Source: Alcaligenes faecalis (GTDB lineage: Bacteria; Pseudomonadota; Gammaproteobacteria; Burkholderiales; Burkholderiaceae_B). Taken from it: a DNA stretch of 64,000 nucleotides. Both the position numbers and the translations under genes were made by a program. Positions within the stretch are counted from its first letter, which is position 1; every line of letters begins with the position of its first letter. The notes beneath the pieces were generated by a model. The model was given only the letters and a program-made list of their open reading frames with translations. It ran no database searches and was not told the origin of the DNA. The stretch lies in the NCBI RefSeq assembly GCF_041521385.1, contig NZ_CP168006.1, positions 2,958,132 through 3,022,131 on the forward strand, written 5' to 3'. This document shows positions 8,172-17,571 of this stretch, in pieces.

Positions 8172-8633
8172 ATGTTCAAGAAAATTCTGATTCCAACTGA
8201 CGGTTCCGAGCTCTCTTCCCAAGCTGCCAACAAAGGCGTGACCTTCGCCCGCCAAATGGGCGCCGAGGTTTTGGCTTTGCACGTGACGCAGCCTTTTGCC
8301 GCCACAGTTGGTTTTGATGGAATGGCTGCTGCCTACGCCATTACCGACGAGGACTACGACAAGACCGCCAAAGAACAGTCGCAGAAGTACCTGCAACAGA
8401 TTCTGGACCGTGCCGAGACTGCTGGTGTCAAGGCAACGGGTAAATCCGTGTCCAACTTTAACGTGGCCGATGGTATTGTGCAGGTTGCCGAGCAGGAAGG
8501 CTGCGACCTGATCTTTATCGGTAGTCACGGCCGTAGTGGTCTGTCCCGCCTGCTGTTGGGTAGCGTGACCATCAAGGTGCTGAATATGGCCAAGAACACC
8601 GTATTGGTGTATCGCGTCAAAGAAAACGATTAA
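8172..8633 (+). CDS. Universal stress protein, UspA type
   Basis: The 153-aa protein starts MFKKILIPTDGSELS and ends with the ATP-binding signature GSHGRSGLSRLLLGSV (G-x2-G-x9-G-S), so it is probably an ATP-binding USP. Such proteins are induced in stress or stationary phase and act in the cytoplasm, usually as homodimers. I chose the ATG at 8172, which has AAAGGGG about 7 nt upstream, over an in-frame codon 51 bp earlier. It is monocistronic and closed by a strong terminator. Confidence 0.9.
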   Translation: MFKKILIPTDGSELSSQAANKGVTFARQMGAEVLALHVTQPFAATVGFDGMAAAYAITDEDYDKTAKEQSQKYLQQILDRAETAGVKATGKSVSNFNVADGIVQVAEQEGCDLIFIGSHGRSGLSRLLLGSVTIKVLNMAKNTVLVYRVKEND

Positions 8634-8649
8634 TCGTTGTTCAGCCCAC

Positions 8650-8677
8650 AAAAAAACCCGCTTAGCGGGTTTTTTTA
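8650..8677. terminator. Terminator after the universal stress gene
   Basis: AAAAAACCCGC and GCGGGTTTTTT flank a TTA loop, giving a stem with A and T runs on both sides. It can end the uspA transcript and also the leftward fds operon 116 bp away. Confidence 0.85.
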
Positions 8678-8792
8678 TGTGCGATGTATTTTGTCAGTGG
8701 CTGTGTGTATTGCGCTTGCCAGGTGGTTTTTTTGCTGGCTTTTAGTGGCGATAGATCTTGAGCATCACCGTGGCAAACACGTGCAGTCCACT

Positions 8793-9044
8793 TTATTGGC
8801 TGCGTGGCTCCAACTGCTGTTTATGGGTGACGACTGCCTGCAAGACAATAGGCAACAGCTCCCCATCTTCGCTTTTACCGCTGGGATTTTGCTGCACAAA
8901 ATCCAGTAGGGACCGGCGCATGCGTGGGTCCCAGAACTTCTGAATGTGTTCTGCAATCTCGCGCAGACCTTGCTCCCGATTGCTCAGGGTTTCAAAGAAT
9001 TGGCCGATCTGGTTGGCCATGGGAATCAAAGGAACAATGTTCAT
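8793..9044 (-). CDS. fdsD: NAD-dependent formate dehydrogenase delta subunit
   Basis: The 83-aa protein MNIVPLIPMANQIGQFFETL matches FdsD, a small subunit or maturation partner found only in fds operons. In Rhodobacter and Cupriavidus it is needed for a stable, active FdsGBA complex. It overlaps fdhD by 4 nt (ATGA junction) and is the last gene of the five-gene operon. Confidence 0.9.
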   Translation of the reverse strand: MNIVPLIPMANQIGQFFETLSNREQGLREIAEHIQKFWDPRMRRSLLDFVQQNPSGKSEDGELLPIVLQAVVTHKQQLEPRSQ

Positions 9045-9907
9045 GGTGATGTGGCCGAGTGTGACTCGGCAGAATTCAGGTAGTGGGGATGGCTGTACAG
9101 CGTGAAGCTGCGGTCACGGGCAAAGGCAGCCAGCATGACTCCCAGTTCCTCGGCAATCTGCACGGCATAGGCGGTGGGGGCGGAGACGGCCACCACAAAG
9201 TTGATGCCCATGGCAGCGGCCTTCTGGACCATCTCGAAGCTGGCACGGCTGGAGATCAGCACCATGCCAGAGCGGGGATCAATATTGTTGCGCAGCATGT
9301 GGCCCAGCAGCTTGTCCAGCGCGTTGTGGCGGCCTACATCCTCGCGCACGGCCAGGATATCGCCTTGCAGATTGCACCAGGCAGCGGCGTGGGTAGCCCC
9401 CGTCAGTTGATGCAAAGGCTGGCTGGAGCGCAAGGCATCCAGCGCCTGGAAGATGGCGGCAGCATCGGGGCTGTGCTCGGGAGTATTCAGACGGGGTAGC
9501 TGTCGGCGTACCTCGTCCAGGCTTTCCAGACCACACAAACCACAGCCTGTACGACCGGCCAACTGGCGGCGACGCGCCTTGAGCTGATGCTGGCAGGCAC
9601 TGGCAATTTCGATTTGCAGCAAGCTGCCGCGTTCGCTTTCCAGCACATCCACGCCGCGTATATCGTCAGCCGTACGGATGATGCCCTCGGTCATGGAAAA
9701 TCCGTAAGCCAGATCCTCCAGATCGCTGGGGCTGCATAACAAGGCACTATGGCTGATGCCATTGAATTCCAGAGCCACGGCTTGTTCGCGCGCCAGCGCA
9801 TCCTGATCCTCTTGGGGCAGGGTGTCAGCTTGTGTTTGTGCTGGGGTACGCGCCTGCCGCCATACGGTGGCAGGGGCGCTGGCATCACGAAAATCTGCCT
9901 GGCTCAC
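9041..9907 (-). CDS. fdhD: Formate dehydrogenase sulfurtransferase FdhD
   Basis: A 288-aa FdhD/FdsC protein. The family's loop cysteines appear in TGCGLCGLE near residue 120, and the DNA region for the C-terminal half encodes the conserved VREDVGRHNALDKLLG block. FdhD passes sulfur from a cysteine desulfurase to the molybdenum centre of formate dehydrogenase, making the sulfido ligand required for activity. It sits between fdsA (31 bp upstream) and fdsD (4-nt overlap), so supply is tied to that of its client enzyme. Confidence 0.92.
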   Translation of the reverse strand: MSQADFRDASAPATVWRQARTPAQTQADTLPQEDQDALAREQAVALEFNGISHSALLCSPSDLEDLAYGFSMTEGIIRTADDIRGVDVLESERGSLLQIEIASACQHQLKARRRQLAGRTGCGLCGLESLDEVRRQLPRLNTPEHSPDAAAIFQALDALRSSQPLHQLTGATHAAAWCNLQGDILAVREDVGRHNALDKLLGHMLRNNIDPRSGMVLISSRASFEMVQKAAAMGINFVVAVSAPTAYAVQIAEELGVMLAAFARDRSFTLYSHPHYLNSAESHSATSP

Positions 9908-9938
9908 GTGGCAACTCCTTAGGGCCTATTGGGACGCA

Positions 9939-12860
9939 TCATACTTTCGCGACGGCCTCGGCATGCTCATGCGAGTGGCTGTGATCCGTCTGGGCCAAAT
10001 CCTCGGCTGGGACGGTCTCGCCTTGCAGGAGACGCTGCTGAATATCGTGAAAACGGTTCCAGCGATTTTGCCAGGCCGACTCGGACGTGACGCGCTGAAT
10101 CTGTACCGCTGTCACCTTGTACTCGGGGCAGTTGGTTGCCCAGTCCGAGTTGTTGGTGGTGACCACGTTGGCGCCCGACTCGGGAAAGTGGAAAGTAGTA
10201 TAGACCACCCCTGGCTGCACTCGTTCGGTCACCGTTGCACGCAAGGCAGTCTCGCCCGCACGGCTCTTGACCGAGACTTTGTCGCCACTGCGAATGCCAC
10301 GATCTTCGGCATCCACCGGGTGAATTTCCAGCAAGTCCTCCGCATGCCAGGCCACGTTGTCGGTACGGCGGGTTTGTGCGCCCACATTGTATTGCGACAG
10401 GATGCGGCCTGTGGTCAGCAGCAAGGGGAACTTGCGGCTGCTGCGCTCTTCGGTAGGCACGTATTGGGTCAGCATGAAGCGGCCCTTGCCACGCACGAAC
10501 TCGTCGATATGCATGGTGGGGGTGCCTTCAGGGGCTTGTTCGTTGCAAGGCCATTGCACGCTGCCACCCAGTTCCTGGATGCGATCGTAGGACACGCCGG
10601 TAAAGGTGGGGGTCAGGCGGGCGATCTCGTCCATGATCTGGCCGGGGTGCTCGTAGTTCATGGGGTAGCCCAGCGCACGGGCCAGGGCGCAGGTGACTTC
10701 CCAGTCAGCCATGCCAGCCTTGGGCTCCATCACTTTGCGTACGCGCGAAATACGACGCTCGGCGTTGGTGAAGGTGCCGTCTTTTTCCAGGAAGGACGAA
10801 CCGGGCAGGAACACGTGGGCGTACTTGGCGGTCTCGTTCAGGAACAGATCCTGTACTACTACGCACTCCATGGCAGCCATGGCGGCAGCCACGTGCTGGG
10901 TGTTCGGGTCAGACTGAACAATGTCTTCGCCTTGGCAGTACAGACCCTTGAAGCTGCCACTTAGAGCGGCCTCGAACATATTGGGAATGCGCAAACCAGG
11001 CTCGGATTGCAGGGACACGCCCCAGGCCTGTTCAAACTGCTGGCGTACGCTGGTGTCCGAGACGTGACGGTAGCCAGGGAACTCGTGCGGGAAGGAGCCC
11101 ATATCGCAGGAGCCTTGCACGTTGTTCTGACCACGCAACGGGTTCACACCCACGCCTTCGCGGCCCACGTTGCCGGTCGCCATGGCCAGGTTGGCAATGG
11201 CCATTACGGTGGTGGAACCCTGGCTGTGCTCAGTTACGCCCAGACCGTAGTAAATCGAGCCGTTGCCGCCGGTGGCGTACAGACGGGCGGCGCCACGGAT
11301 GTCGTTGGCGGACACACCACAGATCTCGGCCATGGCTTCTGGCGAGTTCTGGGGCTGGCTGACAAAGCTGCGCCATTCATTGAAGGCGGCGGTATCGCAG
11401 CGTTCGGCCACATAGGTTTCGTTCACCAGATTTTCGGTGACGATAACGTGAGCCATGGCGGTCAGGATGGCGGTGTTGGTGCCGGGGCGCAGGGGCAGGT
11501 GGTAGTCGGCCTGGATGTGCGGCGAGCTGACCAGTTCGGTCTGGCGCGGGTCAATCACGATCAGGCGGGCACCTTGGCGCAGGCGGCGTTTCAGGCGCGA
11601 TGCAAATACGGGGTGGGCGGCGCTGGGGTTGGCCCCTATCACGATGACCACGTCGGTGTGCATCACCGAGTCAAAGGTTTGCGTACCGGCGGACTCACCC
11701 AGGGTCATCTTCAGGCCGTAGCCGGTCGGGGAGTGACACACGCGGGCGCAGGTGTCCACGTTATTGGTGCCAAAGGCGGCACGAACCAGCTTTTGCACCA
11801 GATAGGTTTCTTCGTTGGTACAACGCGAGGAGGTAATACCACCCACAGCGTCACGACCATGTTGATCCTGAATGCGACGGAACTCGGAGGCGGCGTAATG
11901 GATGGCCTCGTCCCACGACACCTCCTGCCAGGGGTCTGTAATGCTCTTGCGTATCATGGGGCTCAGGATACGGTCCTGGTGAGTGGCGTAACCCCAGGCG
12001 AAACGGCCTTTCACGCAGGCATGACCACGGTTGGCCTTGCCGTCTTTCCAGGGCGTCATGCGAATGACCTTGTCGCCCTTCATCTCGGCCTTGAAGCCGC
12101 AACCCACACCGCAATAAGCACAGGTGGTGATGACGGCGTGCTCGGGCTGGCCCAGATCGATGACGGATTTTTCCATCAGGGAGGAGGTCGGGCAGGCTTG
12201 AACGCAAGCGCCACAGGACACACAATCGCTGCCCAGGAAATCGTTGTTCTGACCGGCAGTGACGCGCGACTCAAAGCCGCGCTTGTCGATGGTCAGTGCA
12301 AAGGTGCCCTGAACTTCCTCACAGGCGCGCACACAGCGGTTGCAGACAATGCACTTGCTGGAGTCGTAGGCAAAGTAAGGGTTGGAGTTGTCGGTGCTGT
12401 CGTCCAGGTGGTTGGCGCCATCAAAGCCATAACGCACGCTGCGCAGGCCCACGACACCGGCCATGTCTTGCAGTTCGCAATTGCCGTTGGCGGGACAGGT
12501 CAGGCAGTCCAGCGGGTGATCGGAGATGTACAACTCCATCACGTTGCGGCGCAGCTTGTGCAGGGTATCGTTTTCGGTTTGGACGACCATGCCTTCCTCC
12601 ACCAAGGTGGTGCAGGAAGCAGGGTGGCCGCGACGGCCTTCAATGTCCACCAGGCACAGACGGCAGGAGCCAAACGCTTCCAGCGAGTCGGTAGCGCACA
12701 GCTTGGGAATATTGATGCCCGCCAAGGCGGCGGCGTGCATCACGGAAGTGCCAACGGGCACTTCAATCAATTTGCCATCAATGGTCAGGTTGACCATCTC
12801 GGTCTGGGTCGAGGCTGGGGTGCCCAGGTCACGTTCGCGTACGGCGACTGTTTCTTTCAT
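9939..12860 (-). CDS. fdsA: NAD-dependent formate dehydrogenase alpha subunit (Mo-bis-MGD)
   Basis: The catalytic subunit, 973 aa. It has an N-terminal NuoG-like part with a [2Fe-2S] cluster (C55, C66, C69, C83), a His-Cys cluster (H115, C119, C122, C128), two [4Fe-4S] clusters (C170-C180 and C213-C223), then the molybdopterin part with its own [4Fe-4S] (C247, C250, C254, C282). The molybdenum ligand is a cysteine, C375 in RVCHSPT, not selenocysteine. It oxidises formate to CO2 and feeds electrons to FdsB. I chose the ATG at 12860, preceded by GGAG, over a codon 57 bp upstream that would overlap fdsB. The fdsB stop is 13 bp upstream. Confidence 0.95.
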   Translation of the reverse strand: MKETVAVRERDLGTPASTQTEMVNLTIDGKLIEVPVGTSVMHAAALAGINIPKLCATDSLEAFGSCRLCLVDIEGRRGHPASCTTLVEEGMVVQTENDTLHKLRRNVMELYISDHPLDCLTCPANGNCELQDMAGVVGLRSVRYGFDGANHLDDSTDNSNPYFAYDSSKCIVCNRCVRACEEVQGTFALTIDKRGFESRVTAGQNNDFLGSDCVSCGACVQACPTSSLMEKSVIDLGQPEHAVITTCAYCGVGCGFKAEMKGDKVIRMTPWKDGKANRGHACVKGRFAWGYATHQDRILSPMIRKSITDPWQEVSWDEAIHYAASEFRRIQDQHGRDAVGGITSSRCTNEETYLVQKLVRAAFGTNNVDTCARVCHSPTGYGLKMTLGESAGTQTFDSVMHTDVVIVIGANPSAAHPVFASRLKRRLRQGARLIVIDPRQTELVSSPHIQADYHLPLRPGTNTAILTAMAHVIVTENLVNETYVAERCDTAAFNEWRSFVSQPQNSPEAMAEICGVSANDIRGAARLYATGGNGSIYYGLGVTEHSQGSTTVMAIANLAMATGNVGREGVGVNPLRGQNNVQGSCDMGSFPHEFPGYRHVSDTSVRQQFEQAWGVSLQSEPGLRIPNMFEAALSGSFKGLYCQGEDIVQSDPNTQHVAAAMAAMECVVVQDLFLNETAKYAHVFLPGSSFLEKDGTFTNAERRISRVRKVMEPKAGMADWEVTCALARALGYPMNYEHPGQIMDEIARLTPTFTGVSYDRIQELGGSVQWPCNEQAPEGTPTMHIDEFVRGKGRFMLTQYVPTEERSSRKFPLLLTTGRILSQYNVGAQTRRTDNVAWHAEDLLEIHPVDAEDRGIRSGDKVSVKSRAGETALRATVTERVQPGVVYTTFHFPESGANVVTTNNSDWATNCPEYKVTAVQIQRVTSESAWQNRWNRFHDIQQRLLQGETVPAEDLAQTDHSHSHEHAEAVAKV

Positions 12861-12873
12861 GGTGATCTCCGTC

Positions 12874-14442
12874 TTAGACCTTGGCCAGGTCCTGCTCGGT
12901 TTGCGGGGCCAGTCCAAAATCCTGGGGAAAGTGTTCCAGCGCGGACAGGACGGGATAAGGGGTCATGCCGCCCAAGGCGCACAAGGACCCGGAGAACATG
13001 GTGTCGCACAGGTCGCGCAGCAGCTCGACATGGTTGTCCATGTCTTCGCGGCGACGGATCTTCTGGATGGTCTCCACGCCACGCGTAGAGCCGATGCGAC
13101 AGGGGGTGCATTTGCCACAGGATTCGATGGCACAGAACTCCATGGCGTATTGCGCCATGTGGGCCATGTCCACTGTGTCGTCAAAGGCCACCAGACCACC
13201 GTGACCGACCATGGCATTGATCTTCATGTAGGCTTCGTAGTCCAACGGGACATCCCACTGGTGTTCGGGCAGATAGGCCCCCAGGGGGCCACCAACCTGT
13301 ACTGCCCGCAAGGGACGACCGCTGGCGCTGCCGCCACCGTAGTCGTACAGCAGTTCGCGCAGGGTAACGCCGAAGGCTTTTTCCACCAGACCACCGTTTT
13401 GCAGATTGCCGGTCAACTGGAATGCCAGCGTGCCACGCGAGCGGCCCATGCCGTAGTTCTGGTAGTAGGCACCACCCTTGGCCAGAATCACGGGCACGGA
13501 AGCCAGGGACACTACGTTGTTGATGACCGTAGGCTGACCAAACAAGCCTTTGATGGCGGGCAGAGGCGGTTTCACACGCACCATGCCGCGCTTGCCTTCC
13601 AGACTGTCGAGCAGAGCGGTTTCTTCACCACAAATATAGGCGCCGGCTGCCTTGCGTACTTCCAGATCGAACTCGCAGCCGCTGCCTTGAATGTTCTTGC
13701 CCAGCCAGCCCGCCGCGCGCGCTGCCTCAATGGCTTCGTTCAAGGCCTGCACGGCCAGCGGGTATTCGGAACGCACATAGATGTAGCCATAGGTCGCACC
13801 GACGGCCAGACCAGCAATCGTCATGCCTTCTACCAGACACAGGGGATCGCCTTCCATCAGCATGCGATCAGAAAACGTGCCCGAGTCGCCTTCGTCGGCA
13901 TTACAGACAATGTATTTCTGCTGTGCCGGGGTGTTCAGTACCGTGTTCCATTTGATACCGGTTGGGAAAGCAGCCCCGCCTCGACCACGCAGGCCGGAGT
14001 CGGTCACTTCTTTCACAATGGCGGCAGGCTCCATGGCCAGTGCTTTGCTCAAACCTTCAAAGCCACCACAGGCCTGATAGTCGGCCACGCTGACCGGATC
14101 AATCATGCCCACGCGAGCAAACGTCAGGCGTTCCTGATTCTTCAGGTAGGGGATGGCGTCCGTCAGACCGTGGCACAACTTATGTGCACCGCCTTGCAGG
14201 AAACCAGCGTCGAACAGACCGGGCAGATCTTCAGTCTGGACAGGGCCGTAAGCCACACGGCCTTCTGCCGTTTGCACTTCCACCATGGGCTCCAGCCATA
14301 GCAAACCGCGCGAGCCATTGCGCACAATCTGCACATCCAGACCGCGCTCCTGAGCCTGGGTCGCCAGTTGCTGGGCAATCTCATGGGCGCCCATGGCGAC
14401 CGCCGCCGTGTCGCGCGGAACGTAAACGGTAATGGTGCTCAT
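12874..14442 (-). CDS. fdsB: NAD-dependent formate dehydrogenase beta subunit (diaphorase)
   Basis: The 522-aa NuoF-like subunit binds FMN and NAD. The nucleotide-binding stretch GLRGRGGAAFPTGIKW is at residues 150-165, and the [4Fe-4S] cysteines are C442, C445 and C448 (ESCGKCTPC) with C488. A thioredoxin-like N-terminal extension of about 120 residues, typical of FdsB and HoxF, precedes the core. It passes electrons from FdsA to NAD. It overlaps fdsG by 4 nt. Confidence 0.95.
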   Translation of the reverse strand: MSTITVYVPRDTAAVAMGAHEIAQQLATQAQERGLDVQIVRNGSRGLLWLEPMVEVQTAEGRVAYGPVQTEDLPGLFDAGFLQGGAHKLCHGLTDAIPYLKNQERLTFARVGMIDPVSVADYQACGGFEGLSKALAMEPAAIVKEVTDSGLRGRGGAAFPTGIKWNTVLNTPAQQKYIVCNADEGDSGTFSDRMLMEGDPLCLVEGMTIAGLAVGATYGYIYVRSEYPLAVQALNEAIEAARAAGWLGKNIQGSGCEFDLEVRKAAGAYICGEETALLDSLEGKRGMVRVKPPLPAIKGLFGQPTVINNVVSLASVPVILAKGGAYYQNYGMGRSRGTLAFQLTGNLQNGGLVEKAFGVTLRELLYDYGGGSASGRPLRAVQVGGPLGAYLPEHQWDVPLDYEAYMKINAMVGHGGLVAFDDTVDMAHMAQYAMEFCAIESCGKCTPCRIGSTRGVETIQKIRRREDMDNHVELLRDLCDTMFSGSLCALGGMTPYPVLSALEHFPQDFGLAPQTEQDLAKV

Positions 14443-14945
14443 GACTGCGCCTCCTGGCTGCTTAGCAGGGCGTCCAGTTTTTCGGGGGTGACGCGTGCAT
14501 GGGGAACGCCATCGAGCATGACGGCGGGGGACTGAGCACAGAGGCCCAGACAGTAGACAGGCTCCAGCGTGTACTGGCCATCGTCGCTGTTTTCATGGAA
14601 GTCGCAGTTCAGGCGGCGACGGGCATGAGCCGTCAGCTCCAGCCCGCCCCGCGCCTGACAGGCCTCAGCCCGGCAGATTTCCAGGGTATGAGTCGCGTGG
14701 GGCTGGGTGCGGAAGTGGGTGTAAAAAGAGATAACGCCATGGATTTCCGCCCGGGACAGAGCCAACTGTTCGGCCAGCACCGGCACCACGGACTCGGGAA
14801 TACAGGCAATCCGGTCCTGAATGGTGTGCAAAATAGGCAACAGGTTACCTTTCTGGCCGGCGTGCTCCTGCACGGCCTGCAAGGCGACCTCTACAGGAGT
14901 CAGACCGGACAGGTCCTGCTCCTGGGTATGAGGGGATGTTTGCAT
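14439..14945 (-). CDS. fdsG: NAD-dependent formate dehydrogenase gamma subunit
   Basis: The 168-aa NuoE-like subunit has a thioredoxin-fold [2Fe-2S] site formed by C91, C96, C132 and C136 (CRAEAC and CLGLC). It is the first gene of fdsGBA-fdhD-fdsD. The promoter region upstream is shared with the divergent regulator and holds a perfect inverted repeat about 50 bp from the start codon, so regulation from that side is likely. Confidence 0.93.
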   Translation of the reverse strand: MQTSPHTQEQDLSGLTPVEVALQAVQEHAGQKGNLLPILHTIQDRIACIPESVVPVLAEQLALSRAEIHGVISFYTHFRTQPHATHTLEICRAEACQARGGLELTAHARRRLNCDFHENSDDGQYTLEPVYCLGLCAQSPAVMLDGVPHARVTPEKLDALLSSQEAQS

Positions 14946-14994
14946 GTCCTGTGTGCGCGGTGCCCGGGTTAGGAGCCTGCGCCTCCATGTTTTT

Positions 14995-15012
14995 TATGCA
15001 CGGATGTGCATA
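14995..15012. promoter_or_regulatory. Perfect inverted repeat in the fds promoter, probable regulator site
   Basis: TATGCAC and GTGCATA form a perfect 7-bp inverted repeat with a 4-bp spacer (GGAT). It lies 50 bp upstream of fdsG next to an AT-rich stretch that could be the leftward -10 region. The divergent regulator gene is the obvious candidate binder. This is inference from symmetry and position. Confidence 0.55.
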
Positions 15013-15078
15013 TTATTTAGCAGTGTTTTCCCTTGTAATCTAACCACTTAAGTCCATAACTTCAATAAGCAATATTTC

Positions 15079-15102
15079 GCATATATAATGTTTGGTACAT
15101 GC
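15079..15102. promoter_or_regulatory. Second, imperfect repeat over the regulator's -10 box
   Basis: GCATATA and TACATGC form an imperfect inverted repeat (6 of 7) around a consensus TATAAT at 15084-15089 that points to the regulator gene. The half-site resembles that of the perfect repeat at 14995-15012, suggesting the same protein binds both and represses itself. Inference only. Confidence 0.45.
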
Positions 15103-15146
15103 AGCACAAAACATAAATACGAAAACACACTGGTCTACAAAAACAT

Positions 15147-16253
15147 ATGACCAAACAGAAATTCAAAGCCCGGCTGCGCTCTGAATGGATTCTGGAAAAT
15201 GCAGACGGCGTGGAACTTCCCATGGGGGATGTGCTGCGTTTGTTGGGTGCCATCGAGCGACTGGGGCACCTGGCGGGAGCCAGCAAGGAATGCCAGTTTT
15301 CCTACAGACATGCCTGGGGCTTGTTGCGCAATGCCGAACAACAGTTTGATGCGGCCTTGCTGGAAACCTCCCGGCGCAAGGGCACCAAGCTGACTGAGTT
15401 TGCCCAGCGTTTGCTATGGGCAAACCGGCGCCTGGATGCGCGTTTGACGCCGACCCTGGAAAGCATGGCTTCCGAGCTGGAAGAGGAACTGGGCCGCTTG
15501 TATGCCCAGCCTTTGGACCGTTTGCGCTTTCAGGCCAGTCACGGGTTTGCGATTGAAGGGCTGATGCGCTTTGCCAACGAACACGATGGTTTGCCGCTGG
15601 AGCTGCGCTATCGCACCGCTATCGAGGCGCTGGCTTCGCTGGAGCGTGGGGACTGTGATCTGGCCGGTTTCCAGGTTCCGGTAGGCGAGTTCGAGGTGGC
15701 TGCCATGCGCCGTTATGGGCAATGGTTGTCACCAGCACGTCACCGGCTGATTTTCCTTTCCACACGCCGGACAGGCTTGTTTGTGGAAAAGGGAAACCCC
15801 AAGAACATTACCGGCATGGCCGATTTGCTGCGCCCTGATGTGCGCTTTGTGAACCGTCAGATGGGCTCCAGCACGCGCTTTCTGGCCACCTTGCTGCTGG
15901 GTCAGTTAGGGGTAAACACGAATGCGGTGCTGGGCTTTGAAACCACAGAATTGACGCATATGGCGGTGGCGGCTCACGTTGCCAGCGGAATGGCCGATAC
16001 CGGTCTGGGTGTGGAAACCGCGGCCAGTCGCTGCGGGCTGGAGTTCATTCCCCTGGCACAAGAGCGTTATTTCATCGCGGTCGAGCAAGAGGCGCTGGAT
16101 AAGGCTCCTATGCAGCAACTGATGAACGTGATTGGCGGTTCCGCGTATAGTCAATTCATGCAAGATCTGGTGGGTTACGACCCACGGGGTTTGGGACAGA
16201 TCATGACGCTGGAACAGGCATTTGGGCAAGCGGCCGACCTGCTCTGGCGTTAG
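15147..16253 (+). CDS. fdsR: ModE-N/periplasmic-binding-like transcriptional regulator of formate dehydrogenase
   Basis: The 368-aa protein has a ModE/LysR-type helix-turn-helix in the first 100 residues (LRLLGAIERLGHLAGASKEC, SYRHAWGLL) and a C-terminal PBP-like ligand domain with VRFVNRQMGSSTRFLATLLL, which resembles molybdate- or tungstate-type binding domains. Genes of this kind sit divergent to fds operons in other betaproteobacteria, where FdsR has been described as their regulator. The 201-bp intergenic region holds two related inverted repeats. Its ligand could be formate or molybdate; the sequence does not decide. Confidence 0.75.
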   Translation: MTKQKFKARLRSEWILENADGVELPMGDVLRLLGAIERLGHLAGASKECQFSYRHAWGLLRNAEQQFDAALLETSRRKGTKLTEFAQRLLWANRRLDARLTPTLESMASELEEELGRLYAQPLDRLRFQASHGFAIEGLMRFANEHDGLPLELRYRTAIEALASLERGDCDLAGFQVPVGEFEVAAMRRYGQWLSPARHRLIFLSTRRTGLFVEKGNPKNITGMADLLRPDVRFVNRQMGSSTRFLATLLLGQLGVNTNAVLGFETTELTHMAVAAHVASGMADTGLGVETAASRCGLEFIPLAQERYFIAVEQEALDKAPMQQLMNVIGGSAYSQFMQDLVGYDPRGLGQIMTLEQAFGQAADLLWR

Positions 16254-16323
16254 ACTCCCTCGCTTGACGAAAACACACACCATGAGACGGGGCCAACCCT
16301 GTCCTTGAACGAAAGAGAACACC

Positions 16324-17571
16324 ATGAGCGATGAGCATGGGCCAAAACGTGAACCTGTGTCTGTAGACCAGGTTCAGTACAGGCCATATCAAGAAGCTGC
16401 TCCCCCAGGTTCAGAGACCCGGCCCTTGGGGCAGGGAGACACGCAGCCTGCTGGATCGGGGGGGGAGAGGCCGTCCGTCATCGAGCAGGGGGTGCAAGCG
16501 GGTGCTGCCGAGCCTGCACGCCGCCCGACCGTGCGGATTGCCGCTGTGTCCGGACAACCGCTGGACCAGCGCCGCCGTCCGTTTCACGATCTGCGTATTT
16601 CCCTGACCGACAAGTGCAATTTCCGCTGTACCTATTGCATGCCCAGGGAAGTGTTTGGCACGGACTATGAGTTCCTGCCTCACTCCTCCCTGCTCAGCTT
16701 TGAAGAGATCGAGCGTGTGGCAAGGCAGGCGGTTTCCCTGGGTGTGCGCAAGCTGCGCTTGACAGGCGGCGAGCCACTATTGCGTCGAAATATTGAAGTG
16801 CTGATTGCCATGCTGGCCAAGCTGCGTACACCGGAAGGTGATCCGGTAGAGCTGACCTTGACCACCAATGGCACCTTGCTGGGTCGCAAAGCCCAGTCTT
16901 TGAAAGACGCGGGCTTGAATCGTGTCACCGTCAGCCTGGATGCCTTGGATGATGCCCGCTTTACGCAATTGAGCGATAGCGGCGTGTCCGTGTCCACTGT
17001 GCTGGATGGCATTGCCAAGGCGCAGGCCGTGGGTTTGAGCCCGGTGAAGGTCAATATGGTGGTGCGCAAAGGACTGAATGACGACCAGATTCTGCCTATG
17101 GTGGAGCACTTCAAAGGCTCGGGCCAGATTCTGCGCTTTATTGAATATATGGACGTGGGCAACAGCAATGGCTGGAACCTGGAAGAGGTCGTCAGTGGTG
17201 CGGAGATTGTGGAGCGTATCCAGTCCTGTTTCGAGCTGGAACCGGTCGCTGCTCAGTATCGCGGCGAAGTCGCCAGCCGCTGGCGTTTCAAGGATGGCAC
17301 GGGTGAAGTCGGCGTCATTACCAGTGTGACGCAACCCTTCTGTGGGGACTGTTCGCGCATGCGTCTTTCCCCCGAAGGACGCTTGTTCCTGTGCCTGTTT
17401 GCTTCTCAAGGTTATGATGTGCGGGCGCAATTGCGTTCGGGTGCCTCCGACGACCAGTTAGCCGCCTATATGCACGGCGTCTGGACGGGACGGCAGGACC
17501 GATATTCCGAGATTCGGGGTGAGCAAACCACGAGTCGTGACCGTATAGAAATGAGTTACATCGGCGGATGA
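16324..17571 (+). CDS. moaA: GTP 3',8-cyclase MoaA with long N-terminal extension
   Basis: A radical SAM enzyme for the first step of molybdenum cofactor synthesis, turning GTP into 3',8-cH2GTP. The SAM cluster is C98, C102 and C105 (CNFRCTYC), and the second cluster that binds the substrate uses CGDC and a later cysteine in LFLCLF. The protein ends in YIGG as MoaA should. Residues 1-85 are an extra, Gly/Pro/Gln-rich, probably disordered tail that MoaA usually lacks. It overlaps mobA by 4 nt. Placement beside the formate dehydrogenase suggests cofactor supply for FdsA. Confidence 0.94.
   Translation: MSDEHGPKREPVSVDQVQYRPYQEAAPPGSETRPLGQGDTQPAGSGGERPSVIEQGVQAGAAEPARRPTVRIAAVSGQPLDQRRRPFHDLRISLTDKCNFRCTYCMPREVFGTDYEFLPHSSLLSFEEIERVARQAVSLGVRKLRLTGGEPLLRRNIEVLIAMLAKLRTPEGDPVELTLTTNGTLLGRKAQSLKDAGLNRVTVSLDALDDARFTQLSDSGVSVSTVLDGIAKAQAVGLSPVKVNMVVRKGLNDDQILPMVEHFKGSGQILRFIEYMDVGNSNGWNLEEVVSGAEIVERIQSCFELEPVAAQYRGEVASRWRFKDGTGEVGVITSVTQPFCGDCSRMRLSPEGRLFLCLFASQGYDVRAQLRSGASDDQLAAYMHGVWTGRQDRYSEIRGEQTTSRDRIEMSYIGG

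Noticed and set aside
9822..10964. 380-codon + frame opposite fdhD and fdsA
   Set aside because: Shadow of the molybdenum enzyme; no ribosome binding site and no motifs.
11007..13088. 693-codon open frame on the + strand
   Set aside because: It is antisense to fdsA across nearly its full length and its product is a Gly/Val/His/Ala-rich sequence with no family motif; high GC makes long antisense frames common.
12526..14301. 591-codon open frame on the + strand
   Set aside because: Antisense to fdsB and the 5' end of fdsA, both of which have full sets of cluster-binding cysteines and tight operon spacing.
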